A stretch of DNA of 14,609 nt from DATGHS01 sp035307785 (lineage in GTDB: Bacteria > Planctomycetota > Planctomycetia > Gemmatales > Gemmataceae), in contig DATGHS010000574.1 in the NCBI GenBank assembly GCA_035307785.1, positions 1 through 14,609 of the forward strand. Reading direction: 5' to 3'. Below the pieces are notes generated by a model. The model searched no databases. It was not told the DNA's origin and was given only the letters and a program-made list of their open reading frames with translations. Both the position numbers and the translations under genes were made by a program. The first letter of the stretch is position 1. Every line of letters starts with the position of its first letter. Below are positions 1 through 5,985 of this stretch, piece by piece.

Positions 1-84
1 GAGGGGGCGAGAGCAGTGGCGCTTGCGGGCCGCTCGACCCCCCTCACCCTAACCCGCTCCCCCCGAAGCGGGGGGAGCGGGGGA
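1..84. repeat. Copy of the dispersed multi-hairpin repeat, inside the FecR/VIT/VWA gene
   Basis: Positions 1-26 match 8783-8808 in 25 of 26 bases. A 13-bp perfect hairpin (53-65 with 69-81, 3-nt loop) follows, corresponding to the third hairpin of the other copy. The repeat continues beyond the left edge. It is translated in the minus-strand gene as residues from about 1335 on (PPLPPLRGERVRVRG), unlike the preceding conserved-looking part. Confidence 0.85.
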
Positions 85-3000
85 AAACTGCGCCATCCGA
101 CGTTCCTGGCGCGCTCAATGAGCGCTCGCGCCTGCGGATCGACTCGACCCGAGCACGCAGCGCGAGCAAGTGTCTCCGCCTCGACCACGGCCTGCACGTC
201 GGCCCAGCCGGTTTCCATGCCGGGGGCGTATTGCACCAGGTCGTGGAAGATGCGGTCGGGGTCGGCGACGGCCGGGCGCTGGTAGAACAAACTCGACACT
301 GCAGGAATTCGTGCGACTGCCGAATGCGGCCAGCCCAGAACCAGCGGATCAGGTATTTTCTCCCAATCGGAGCCGAGGACTGAGCCTGCGCCCAGAGCGA
401 AGCTGGGCTCGGTGTCAACTTCGCCAGTAACCGTCAGTAGTTGATCTGATGGCCTCGGCCGCAGATACAGGTACGGATTGAATCCCGGATAATTGCCGTT
501 GCGGTAGCGGCCATTCGCGCGGTCGGCGAACATGATCGTGTTGCTGGTTCCATCCAACATCGAGAACATGCTGTTGGACGACAGATTGATGTTGATATTG
601 CCGCTTAGCTGCGAGCCCCATGGTGCCGTCTGCGGCCCCATCCAACCATTCATGAGCAGTCCGTCGCCGTCCCAATCCAACGGGCCGTTGGCGTTCCAGT
701 ACCCGAGGCCTTGATTGGCGGTGTAGTGATACGGCACCGACCGCACGGAGCCGTTTGCCATGAAGACATCGCGGCGTTGCGGTGCTGGGGGCATGTTCGG
801 ATTCGGCGGGAATAAGATAAAAACCGGGTTGCCGGCTATGTCCCTAACCGCCGTCGAACCAGCGGCGAGCTGTACTTCGGGTATGCCGCGAACGGTCGAG
901 GGGCGGTTGCGGTCCTTGCGCTTCTGGCTGAGAGAGATGAGCCTCTCGTTCTTCTGAATTTCCTTTGTGTATGTCACGGCAATCCTCATGCTGTCAGCCT
1001 GTGACGGGATAAAGTACACAGTTCCATTCACTAATTGGAACGAGCCGCCAAGGTCGCGCTGAACACTGCCGTCCACATCCACAAATCCGCGAACTGCGAG
1101 CGTTTGATTCCCCAAGTCCTTCCGCATCCGCAGCGTCTTATATTCCAAAGCTGTGTAGAAGCCGCCAAGTTCCGGGCGGTCGCTGGAAATCGGCAGAGGG
1201 ATCAGCGGTGCATTTTGCCCATTGATGTCCAATCCCTTCAAGAACGGAGAACTCGATTGTGCTGGCGATCTCAATGGAAACATGCCGTCGGTTGGGCCCA
1301 TCTCACCAGTGACCGTGAGGATAACGTCCGAATTCTGTGTTCCCTGGTACGACAATGGAAGATCTCGTGACCACACCAACACCGGCGGCGCATTGCGCCA
1401 GACAATCGTCGCCAGCACGTCGTCAGCGCTCTTCTTCGGCTTCTGGTCCGGGGGCGGCGGGGCGGGGGGTTTCACCACCTCGATCTTTTGCGGACAGGGG
1501 TAGATGGCCCAGTGGTCTTTGCGGCCGCGGTCGATGTTGTACTGCTTGTACATCGCCTCGTTTTCCAGCACCAAGAGCGACGTGAACGGCGACATCACGT
1601 ACAGCTTCTTGCTCAGGTCGGTGATCGCGGGCTGGTTCTTCTGGCTGTCATCGGCCAGCAGGCGGTCGATTTCCAGCTTGCCCCAGGTGCGCGGCAGGTA
1701 GCCGGCATTGCGGCTCACGCTTTCGAGCTCGATCTGCGTCTCGAACGCGCCCCCCCCTCGCTCGCCCCCTCCAGGAGGGGATGAAGTGGTGCCCTTGATC
1801 GTCAACAGCCCCGGCAATGCTTCGCCAACCGGTTGCCGCACCACGGCACATAGTTCCTCCCCGGCAGCCACGCTCGGCTCCATGAGCAACCAGTCGCGCC
1901 CCTGGTTGTCCTTCACTGAAAGCTGCTGCCAGCGCGGGGCCATGAGGGCCGAGAGGAATTCAAACGCCCGCCAGCTCACCGGCTCATCCGGGTTGATCTG
2001 GGTGAAATGCCCGGCCGTGCGCTCGGCCGCCTGCTTCATGAACGAGCGCGACCAGCGCTTGCCCACGCCAATGCCGGCATAGTGCACGCCTTCGGGGATG
2101 CGCTTGACGAGGGCGTCTTCGCGGCGCTCGCCGAGGGCAGGGATGGCGCTGCCAATGTGGAGGAGAAACTGATTCCCCAAGCCCGCAGGCAAGTCTTCGA
2201 GCCTGCGGGGTTGTTGAGTGATAATCTCCAGCGCCTGCCCCAGATCCAGCGCCCCAATGAGGTGCGCTTTTTCCAGCTGCGCGATCGCGCTTTTGATGTT
2301 TTCCGGCGAAGCGGTAAGCGGCTTTTCGCTAAGCCACTGGCATTGCGTGTTCGCGCTCAAGATCTGGAATGTGTCACTGTGTTCCAGGTTCTCCAGGATG
2401 GTGTGCAGGATTTCGATCTGCGTTCGGGCCAGCAGTGGGTCGCGGTCGGCGCTGGTTTCGAAGAGGATGAAGAAGTGCTTGCCGTCACTGTTTTGGCGAA
2501 CCCCGCCCGTTAGGGCGGGGGTGTTGGCATTGGTGCCGGCGTCGGAATTACCCCCGCCCTTACGGGCGGGGTTCGCCATGGCATCACGGGCGGGGATCGC
2601 CATGGCGGCAGAGGGGTTGATTTCCGGCCGCCATCGCAGCATCACATACCGCTGCCCCTCATACTCCATCGACGAGAATTGCACCGGCGGCCTTCCGGCG
2701 ATGCCGGTCAGTTCCAGTTGCACGTCCTTGTCCAGCTTCTGATTGTTCGCGTCGCTTTGCAAAATCACATCGCGGCCATCCATTACTGGCTTCAGTAGGT
2801 GCGACGGGCTGTTCCAATGGAGCAACGTGCCGTCTTTGACGCGGAACTGGATCGAAAAGTCATCGACCAGTTTCAGGTTATGTTCGAGCGGGAAACGGTA
2901 GCTCATTTTGCCGTTCAGTACAGGCAAACGCTGGGTGTAACTGAGGATGATGCGCTTCTCTTGGCGGCCTACGAGCGGGAAGACGCGCATCTTGAAGGTG

Positions 3001-4088
3001 CTGCCGTCCACCCATTCCAGCAGGGCCGGGTCGCGGCGCGCGTAGCGGATGGTTTCAAAGGTGTTGCGGGCGTGGTCGCGTTCGGCCATGCCGCCTTCCA
3101 TCAGTTCGCCGTTCACGTACATGGCCAGCCGGGAGATCGAGGCATCCGGCGGCAGCGGAAAATAGAACGTGCCTTCGAGTTGCTGCCATTCGTGATTGAA
3201 GTAGGTCTGGTCGATGGTGGTGCGGGCGAAGCCGTCTTCGATGTGCACATCGAGATGGAATTTCCGCAGGCTGATCTTCGCTTCCTGGCCGTTGGGGTTA
3301 AAGGCGAGCAGGGCCCCGCCGGTGTGCTGGTTGGCGGGAACCAATGGCGACTCGGCAAACAGATCGCGCGTCCAGTCGAGGACAGAGCTGGCCCGCGGAG
3401 CTGGGGCAGGTTTGCCATCGGGCAGCAATTGCTGGCCCGCTTCCAGTACCGAATCGAGGCCGCTCACCTGAACCTTGCCTTGCGTGACCACGACGCCGGT
3501 TTTGCCGCCGATATTGGTGACGACGAATTTCGTGCCCAGGGCAGTGACTTGCTTATCCGGCGTGCGGACGAGGAAGCGCTCGTTCGGATTCGGCGACACT
3601 TCGACGAAGATTTCGCCGGCTTCGAGCGAAAGCTGGCGATTCGCTTCCACCCGAATCGAGGTATTGGCATTGAGGAAGACGAGCGAACCATCAAGCAGGG
3701 CAACTCGCCGGCGTTCTTTGTCGCCGGTCTTCAGACTGTTGCCCGCAGCAAGCGTTTCCGCCTTCACCGGCTGGGGCCGAGCCTTGGCGGTGAGCCAGCC
3801 GTCGGTGTCGTCGAGATTCTGAACCTGGCGCGTCTCTATCGGAGATTTCAGGTGCGCGCGGTAGCCATGCAGGAACAGGCCCGCGCAAGCGACCGCCACG
3901 GCGGTGCCCATGAGCCAACCGAGAATGACGCGCCGGCGCAGCAAGCGCGGATCGAGCGGCGGCTCCGCCGGATGCGCTGCCGCCAGCAAACGCTGCTGTA
4001 GGCTGGCAACAAACTCCGGGTCGGGGTTCTCGGGGTGATATGCGACTTGCAGGAGACGCTCGATATTTTGATCCGCTATCGGGTTCAT
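1..4088 (-). CDS. Large FecR-VIT-VWA transmembrane protein, probable ECF sigma regulator (3' end beyond window)
   Basis: The frame is open without a stop from the ATG at 4088 to the left edge, giving 1362 codons with the C-terminus missing. An AGGA lies 8 nt before the ATG. Residues 1-53 are soluble and 54-76 form one membrane segment. Residues about 105-222 are FecR-like (LLDGSLVFLNANTSIRV, then GEIFVEVSPNPNERFLV and ALGTKFVV). Residues about 260-425 are a VIT domain (FHLDVHIEDGFARTTIDQTY; WVDGSTFKMRVFPL). Residues about 537-700 resemble a VWA fold, but the MIDAS residues are lost. SPFTSLLVLENEAMY (833-847) is typical of VIT-VWA proteins. Residues about 905-1265 are unrecognised. The gene follows an ECF sigma factor by 136 bp. 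In FecR-type pairs the membrane protein controls its sigma factor, so an anti-sigma or surface-signalling role is inferred; no known anti-sigma motif was identified in the short N-terminus. Several palindromic repeats are translated in frame. Confidence 0.92.
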   Translation of the reverse strand, partial: MNPIADQNIERLLQVAYHPENPDPEFVASLQQRLLAAAHPAEPPLDPRLLRRRVILGWLMGTAVAVACAGLFLHGYRAHLKSPIETRQVQNLDDTDGWLTAKARPQPVKAETLAAGNSLKTGDKERRRVALLDGSLVFLNANTSIRVEANRQLSLEAGEIFVEVSPNPNERFLVRTPDKQVTALGTKFVVTNIGGKTGVVVTQGKVQVSGLDSVLEAGQQLLPDGKPAPAPRASSVLDWTRDLFAESPLVPANQHTGGALLAFNPNGQEAKISLRKFHLDVHIEDGFARTTIDQTYFNHEWQQLEGTFYFPLPPDASISRLAMYVNGELMEGGMAERDHARNTFETIRYARRDPALLEWVDGSTFKMRVFPLVGRQEKRIILSYTQRLPVLNGKMSYRFPLEHNLKLVDDFSIQFRVKDGTLLHWNSPSHLLKPVMDGRDVILQSDANNQKLDKDVQLELTGIAGRPPVQFSSMEYEGQRYVMLRWRPEINPSAAMAIPARDAMANPARKGGGNSDAGTNANTPALTGGVRQNSDGKHFFILFETSADRDPLLARTQIEILHTILENLEHSDTFQILSANTQCQWLSEKPLTASPENIKSAIAQLEKAHLIGALDLGQALEIITQQPRRLEDLPAGLGNQFLLHIGSAIPALGERREDALVKRIPEGVHYAGIGVGKRWSRSFMKQAAERTAGHFTQINPDEPVSWRAFEFLSALMAPRWQQLSVKDNQGRDWLLMEPSVAAGEELCAVVRQPVGEALPGLLTIKGTTSSPPGGGERGGGAFETQIELESVSRNAGYLPRTWGKLEIDRLLADDSQKNQPAITDLSKKLYVMSPFTSLLVLENEAMYKQYNIDRGRKDHWAIYPCPQKIEVVKPPAPPPPDQKPKKSADDVLATIVWRNAPPVLVWSRDLPLSYQGTQNSDVILTVTGEMGPTDGMFPLRSPAQSSSPFLKGLDINGQNAPLIPLPISSDRPELGGFYTALEYKTLRMRKDLGNQTLAVRGFVDVDGSVQRDLGGSFQLVNGTVYFIPSQADSMRIAVTYTKEIQKNERLISLSQKRKDRNRPSTVRGIPEVQLAAGSTAVRDIAGNPVFILFPPNPNMPPAPQRRDVFMANGSVRSVPYHYTANQGLGYWNANGPLDWDGDGLLMNGWMGPQTAPWGSQLSGNININLSSNSMFSMLDGTSNTIMFADRANGRYRNGNYPGFNPYLYLRPRPSDQLLTVTGEVDTEPSFALGAGSVLGSDWEKIPDPLVLGWPHSAVARIPAVSSLFYQRPAVADPDRIFHDLVQYAPGMETGWADVQAVVEAETLARAACSGRVDPQARALIERARNVGWRSFPPLPPLRGERVRVRGVERPASATALAP
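1751..1780. repeat. C/G-rich palindromic repeat inside the FecR/VIT/VWA gene
   Basis: 1766-1772 and 1774-1780 are perfect complements around a single base, next to a C-run. It is translated as a Gly/Pro/Ser patch (residues about 767-780, SSPPGGGERGGG) in an otherwise ordinary strand-rich segment. Confidence 0.7.
2182..2209. repeat. Palindrome inside the VWA-like coding region
   Basis: Arms 2182-2190 and 2201-2209 are perfect 9-bp complements around a 10-nt loop. They are translated in frame as residues about 627-636 (PRRLEDLPAG) between a helix and the strand FLLHIGSA of the VWA-like domain. Confidence 0.85.
2495..2605. repeat. Nested palindromic repeat inside the FecR/VIT/VWA gene
   Basis: Arms 2495-2522 and 2550-2577 are complementary over 28 nt with one mismatch, and each arm is itself a small palindrome (CCCCGCCC and GGGCGGGG around a 4-nt centre). 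A further partial copy at 2586-2605 matches 2562-2581 in 19 of 20 bases. The repeat is translated as residues about 495-532, rich in Ala, Gly, Asn and Pro, between the VIT and VWA-like domains. Confidence 0.92.
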
Positions 4089-4112
4089 GGCTTGATTCCT
4101 GTTCCGAAAACA

Positions 4113-4224
4113 GCCCACAGATAAACACGGACTTCGTGACACGGATTTACACGGATCAAAAAGAATCAGATCTAATTCTTATCCGTGTTCATCCGTGATA
4201 TGAAATCCGTGTTTATCCGTGGGC
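4113..4224. repeat. 112-bp imperfect palindrome made of TCCGTG-containing units
   Basis: The two halves are inverted copies centred on GATC at 4169-4172; 37 of the first 44 positions match when the right half is reverse-complemented. Both halves contain several copies of a short unit such as ATCCGTGTTTATCCGTG. The repeat starts directly after the sigma factor stop codon and fills nearly all the space before the FecR/VIT gene. In the transcript it could fold into a long hairpin, which might act as attenuator or processing site; that role is inference. Confidence 0.8.
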
Positions 4225-4836
4225 TCATGATCCCAAACCCAAATCCAGATTCTTCGTCAGCGCCAGGAAGGTCTCGCGGAAGGCTTGCCGGGCCCTCGTC
4301 AGCATCGATTCCACGGCCTTCTCGCTATTGCCGGCTTTCATCGCCAGCACGCGCACACTTTCGCCGTTCACGTATTTGCCTTCCAGCACTTGGCGATATT
4401 GCGGCGGCAGCTGGGCCATCGTCGCGTTCACCAGCGCCCGCGTTTCTTCACGCTGGAGCAATTCATCCGAGAAAGGCGCTTCATCGAGCCGAGTGAAGAT
4501 CGCGCGCAAATCGGCATCCATCCGCGCCCAGAGCAGCTCCAGCGAGACCGTGTGCTTGTCGCGATTTAGCACGCGGTGGATTTCGTTGCGGGCCAGCCCA
4601 GTGAGCCAGCCGAAGATGTTGTTGTCGGCGCGCTCGGGTTCGTAGTGGGCCAGATCGCGCAGGGCGCGCATCAGCGTTTCCTGCACCACTTCTTCGCACA
4701 GGTGGCGATTGCTACCGACGCGATGAAAACAGAAGCGAAATAGCGGCAGCAGCGCCTCCTCGGCAAGGAGATGCACCGCCTGCGGCTGCCCGGCCAACGC
4801 CTGGCGCTGCCAGTGCTGATCGAATATGGCTTGCAA
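4225..4836 (-). CDS. ECF-family RNA polymerase sigma factor
   Basis: The 203-residue protein has the two-domain layout of ECF (sigma-70 family) factors. Region 2 spans about residues 24-92 (FCFHRVGSNRHLCEEVVQET, then NNIFGWLTGLARNEIHRVLN). Region 4 spans about 135-190 (AQLPPQYRQVLEGKYVNGES, then KAVESMLTRARQAFRETF), with the usual helix-turn-helix spacing. It would direct RNA polymerase to a specific set of promoters. The start is a TTG at 4836: no ATG or GTG is available between the in-frame upstream stop and region 2, and a strong GGGAGGG ribosome site lies 6 nt upstream. The gene ends one base before a 112-bp palindrome that separates it from the FecR/VIT protein gene, its probable regulatory partner, on the same strand. 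The target promoters and stimulus cannot be read from the window. Confidence 0.95.
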   Translation of the reverse strand: MQAIFDQHWQRQALAGQPQAVHLLAEEALLPLFRFCFHRVGSNRHLCEEVVQETLMRALRDLAHYEPERADNNIFGWLTGLARNEIHRVLNRDKHTVSLELLWARMDADLRAIFTRLDEAPFSDELLQREETRALVNATMAQLPPQYRQVLEGKYVNGESVRVLAMKAGNSEKAVESMLTRARQAFRETFLALTKNLDLGLGS

Positions 4837-4842
4837 CTGGTT

Positions 4843-4849
4843 CCCTCCC
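4843..4849 (-). promoter_or_regulatory. Ribosome binding site of the sigma factor (supports TTG start)
   Basis: The minus strand reads GGGAGGG here, 6 nt before the TTG at 4836. An in-frame TAA lies about 30 nt upstream of the TTG with no ATG or GTG between, so this site decides the start codon. Confidence 0.75.
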
Positions 4850-5030
4850 GCGCTTCTGGGGGATTATGTTAGGCGCGGGCAGGAATCCTTCGGGGAAATG
4901 CAAATTCGAAATCCGAATATCGAAATACGAAACAAATTGTAAATCCGAAATTCAAATGACTGAAACGGTAGCAATAATTCCTATGTCTCTGAAATAATGC
5001 GGCCTGCAGTTCGCACCGCTCGCCGCGATG

Positions 5031-5062
5031 CTGAGTACTGAGTACTGAGTACTGAGTACTGA
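5031..5062. repeat. Heptanucleotide tandem repeat, 4.6 copies of CTGAGTA
   Basis: Four perfect copies of CTGAGTA are followed by a partial CTGA. It lies inside the inverted-repeat element upstream of the sigma factor gene. Confidence 0.95.
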
Positions 5063-5109
5063 CCAAACTGGCTCAAAAAATTGACCGCGCAATTATCCTT
5101 CAAAACAAC

Positions 5110-5157
5110 AATTCCAACGACCGAAACGAGCCGTCCGCCGTTTCGGTCATTGGAATT
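5110..5157. repeat. 18-bp-arm inverted repeat (hairpin)
   Basis: Arms 5110-5127 and 5140-5157 are complementary over 18 nt with one mismatch (a possible G-U pair in RNA), separated by a 12-nt loop. The right arm overlaps the inner end of the right terminal repeat of the 4902-5204 element. Confidence 0.8.
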
Positions 5158-5212
5158 TTGAATTTTGGATTTGTTTCGAATTTCGATATTCGAATTTCGG
5201 ATTTATCTTTGA

Positions 5213-5752
5213 TTACCGTCTCCAGCCACCCACGACCGCGACTCCCACTGCTGGCGGCGGCGGCGGTCCGACGACCACGACCGGTTCGTCGTAATAATAG
5301 CGCGGCCGGCGGTAGGCGGCAGTGTTTTGCATTTCGGTGATAACGGCCTGGCTGACACCGTTTTGCTGCAGCCAGACAATCCAGTCGGCATTCAGGTTAT
5401 AGCGGGTGCCGCTGGTGCGGATTTGGTTAATAATCAGATTGTCACTCACGCCCTCTTTCGACATCTTCACGATCTCTTCGGGGCTAAGCGCACGGGCAGT
5501 GCGAGCGGCCGCCTGTTGTTTTTCCTTCTGATCGGCCGCATTGCCGGCCAGGGCGCCGACAGCAGTGCCGACACCGCCGCCGATCAGCGCGCCTTCCAGG
5601 GGTCGGTGCCGGTCAGCCAGCGCGCCAATCGCAGCGCCAGTCCCGCCGCCGATCAGGGCGCCGCTTTCGGTATTATTCGGCGAGCTGGCGCAGCCGCTGA
5701 ACATAGCCAGGCCGAGTACAGACAGTAACAGCTTTTTGTGGCGTGTGAGCAT
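5213..5752 (-). CDS. Glycine-zipper lipoprotein with duplicated GVS motif
   Basis: The 179-residue protein begins with a lipoprotein signal (residues 1-20, KKLLLSVLGLAMFSG) and a probable lipidated Cys21. Phe at -3 of the lipobox is less usual. Two glycine-zipper segments follow (GALIGGGTGAAIGAL at 31-45 and GALIGGGVGTAVGAL at 54-68), which in this class of proteins insert into or associate with membranes. Residues 89-143 contain two similar helical units (EEIVKMSKEGVSDNLIINQI and DWIVWLQQNGVSQAVITEMQ). The C-terminus is rich in Tyr, Pro and Val. The ATG at 5752 is chosen because it sits directly before the signal peptide and has GGGGAG upstream; the longer frame to 5821 only translates repeat DNA. 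Function beyond envelope association is not known. Confidence 0.9.
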   Translation of the reverse strand: MLTRHKKLLLSVLGLAMFSGCASSPNNTESGALIGGGTGAAIGALADRHRPLEGALIGGGVGTAVGALAGNAADQKEKQQAAARTARALSPEEIVKMSKEGVSDNLIINQIRTSGTRYNLNADWIVWLQQNGVSQAVITEMQNTAAYRRPRYYYDEPVVVVGPPPPPAVGVAVVGGWRR

Positions 5753-5773
5753 CTTCGCACTCCCCACTGAATT

Positions 5774-5859
5774 CCCTCCCCCCTTGTGGGGGAGGGTCAG
5801 GGTGGGGGGAGGAAGGCTCACTCACGCCCACCCTGACCCTGCCCCATCAAGGGGGAGGG
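5774..5859. repeat. G/C-rich multi-hairpin repeat between divergent genes
   Basis: A hairpin with arms 5774-5782 and 5788-5796 is followed by a second, partly overlapping pairing of 5794-5806 with 5827-5839 (13 bp, perfect), and a last G-rich block at 5851-5859 repeats the first right arm. It lies between the lipoprotein gene and the divergent M16 peptidase gene. It resembles the repeat at 8753-8860 in style but is not the same sequence. Confidence 0.75.
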
Positions 5860-5985
5860 CAAGACCCGTTCAGCGCCCCATACCGCATCCTGCGATTGCC
5901 GTCAAGGGCTGGACAGAATCGGCTTCGCTTGACAGGATGATAGTTTGCGACCGTTCACTACCACTATCGCCAACAGGAAGAGAAC

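Larger units (their letters stand above)
4902..5204. mobile_element. MITE-like element with 67-bp terminal inverted repeats
   Basis: The sequence at 4902-4968 and the reverse complement of 5138-5204 align over 67 nt without gaps, with 57 identities. Both arms consist of repeated AAATCCGAAATTCGAA-like units and end in GAAACGG. The 169 bp between them encode nothing recognisable. The layout (about 300 bp, long terminal inverted repeats, no gene) fits a non-autonomous miniature element, but no target-site duplication was seen, so it could also be a plain inverted pair of intergenic repeats. Confidence 0.5.
4837..5212. other. 376-bp intergenic region upstream of the sigma factor
   Basis: No credible gene lies here. 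It is AT-rich compared with its neighbours and mostly occupied by an inverted-repeat element (4902-5204) with an internal heptamer tandem repeat and a hairpin. The promoter of the sigma factor should lie here unless it is transcribed from the lipoprotein gene, but no convincing -35/-10 pair was found. Confidence 0.7.

Noticed and set aside
1104..1112. Possible H-X9-DG-like prepilin motif (VFMANGSVRSV, residues about 1108-1118 of the large protein)
   Set aside because: Only a loose similarity: the His and the DG are missing, and there is no prepilin leader in this protein.
2799..4001. 400-codon plus-strand open frame
   Set aside because: It is antisense to the FecR/VIT part of the large minus-strand gene, whose domains are clear; the plus frame has no recognisable motif.
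5031..5062. CRISPR array
   Set aside because: The repeat unit is 7 bp without spacers, and no cas genes are present.
5753..5821. N-terminal extension of the lipoprotein to an upstream ATG
   Set aside because: The extra 23 residues translate the hairpin repeat (PPPTLTLPHKGGG) and would bury the lipoprotein signal; the ATG at 5752 has a good ribosome site.
5929..5934. TTGACA as -35 of an M16 peptidase promoter
   Set aside because: No acceptable -10 hexamer is found 16-18 bp downstream.
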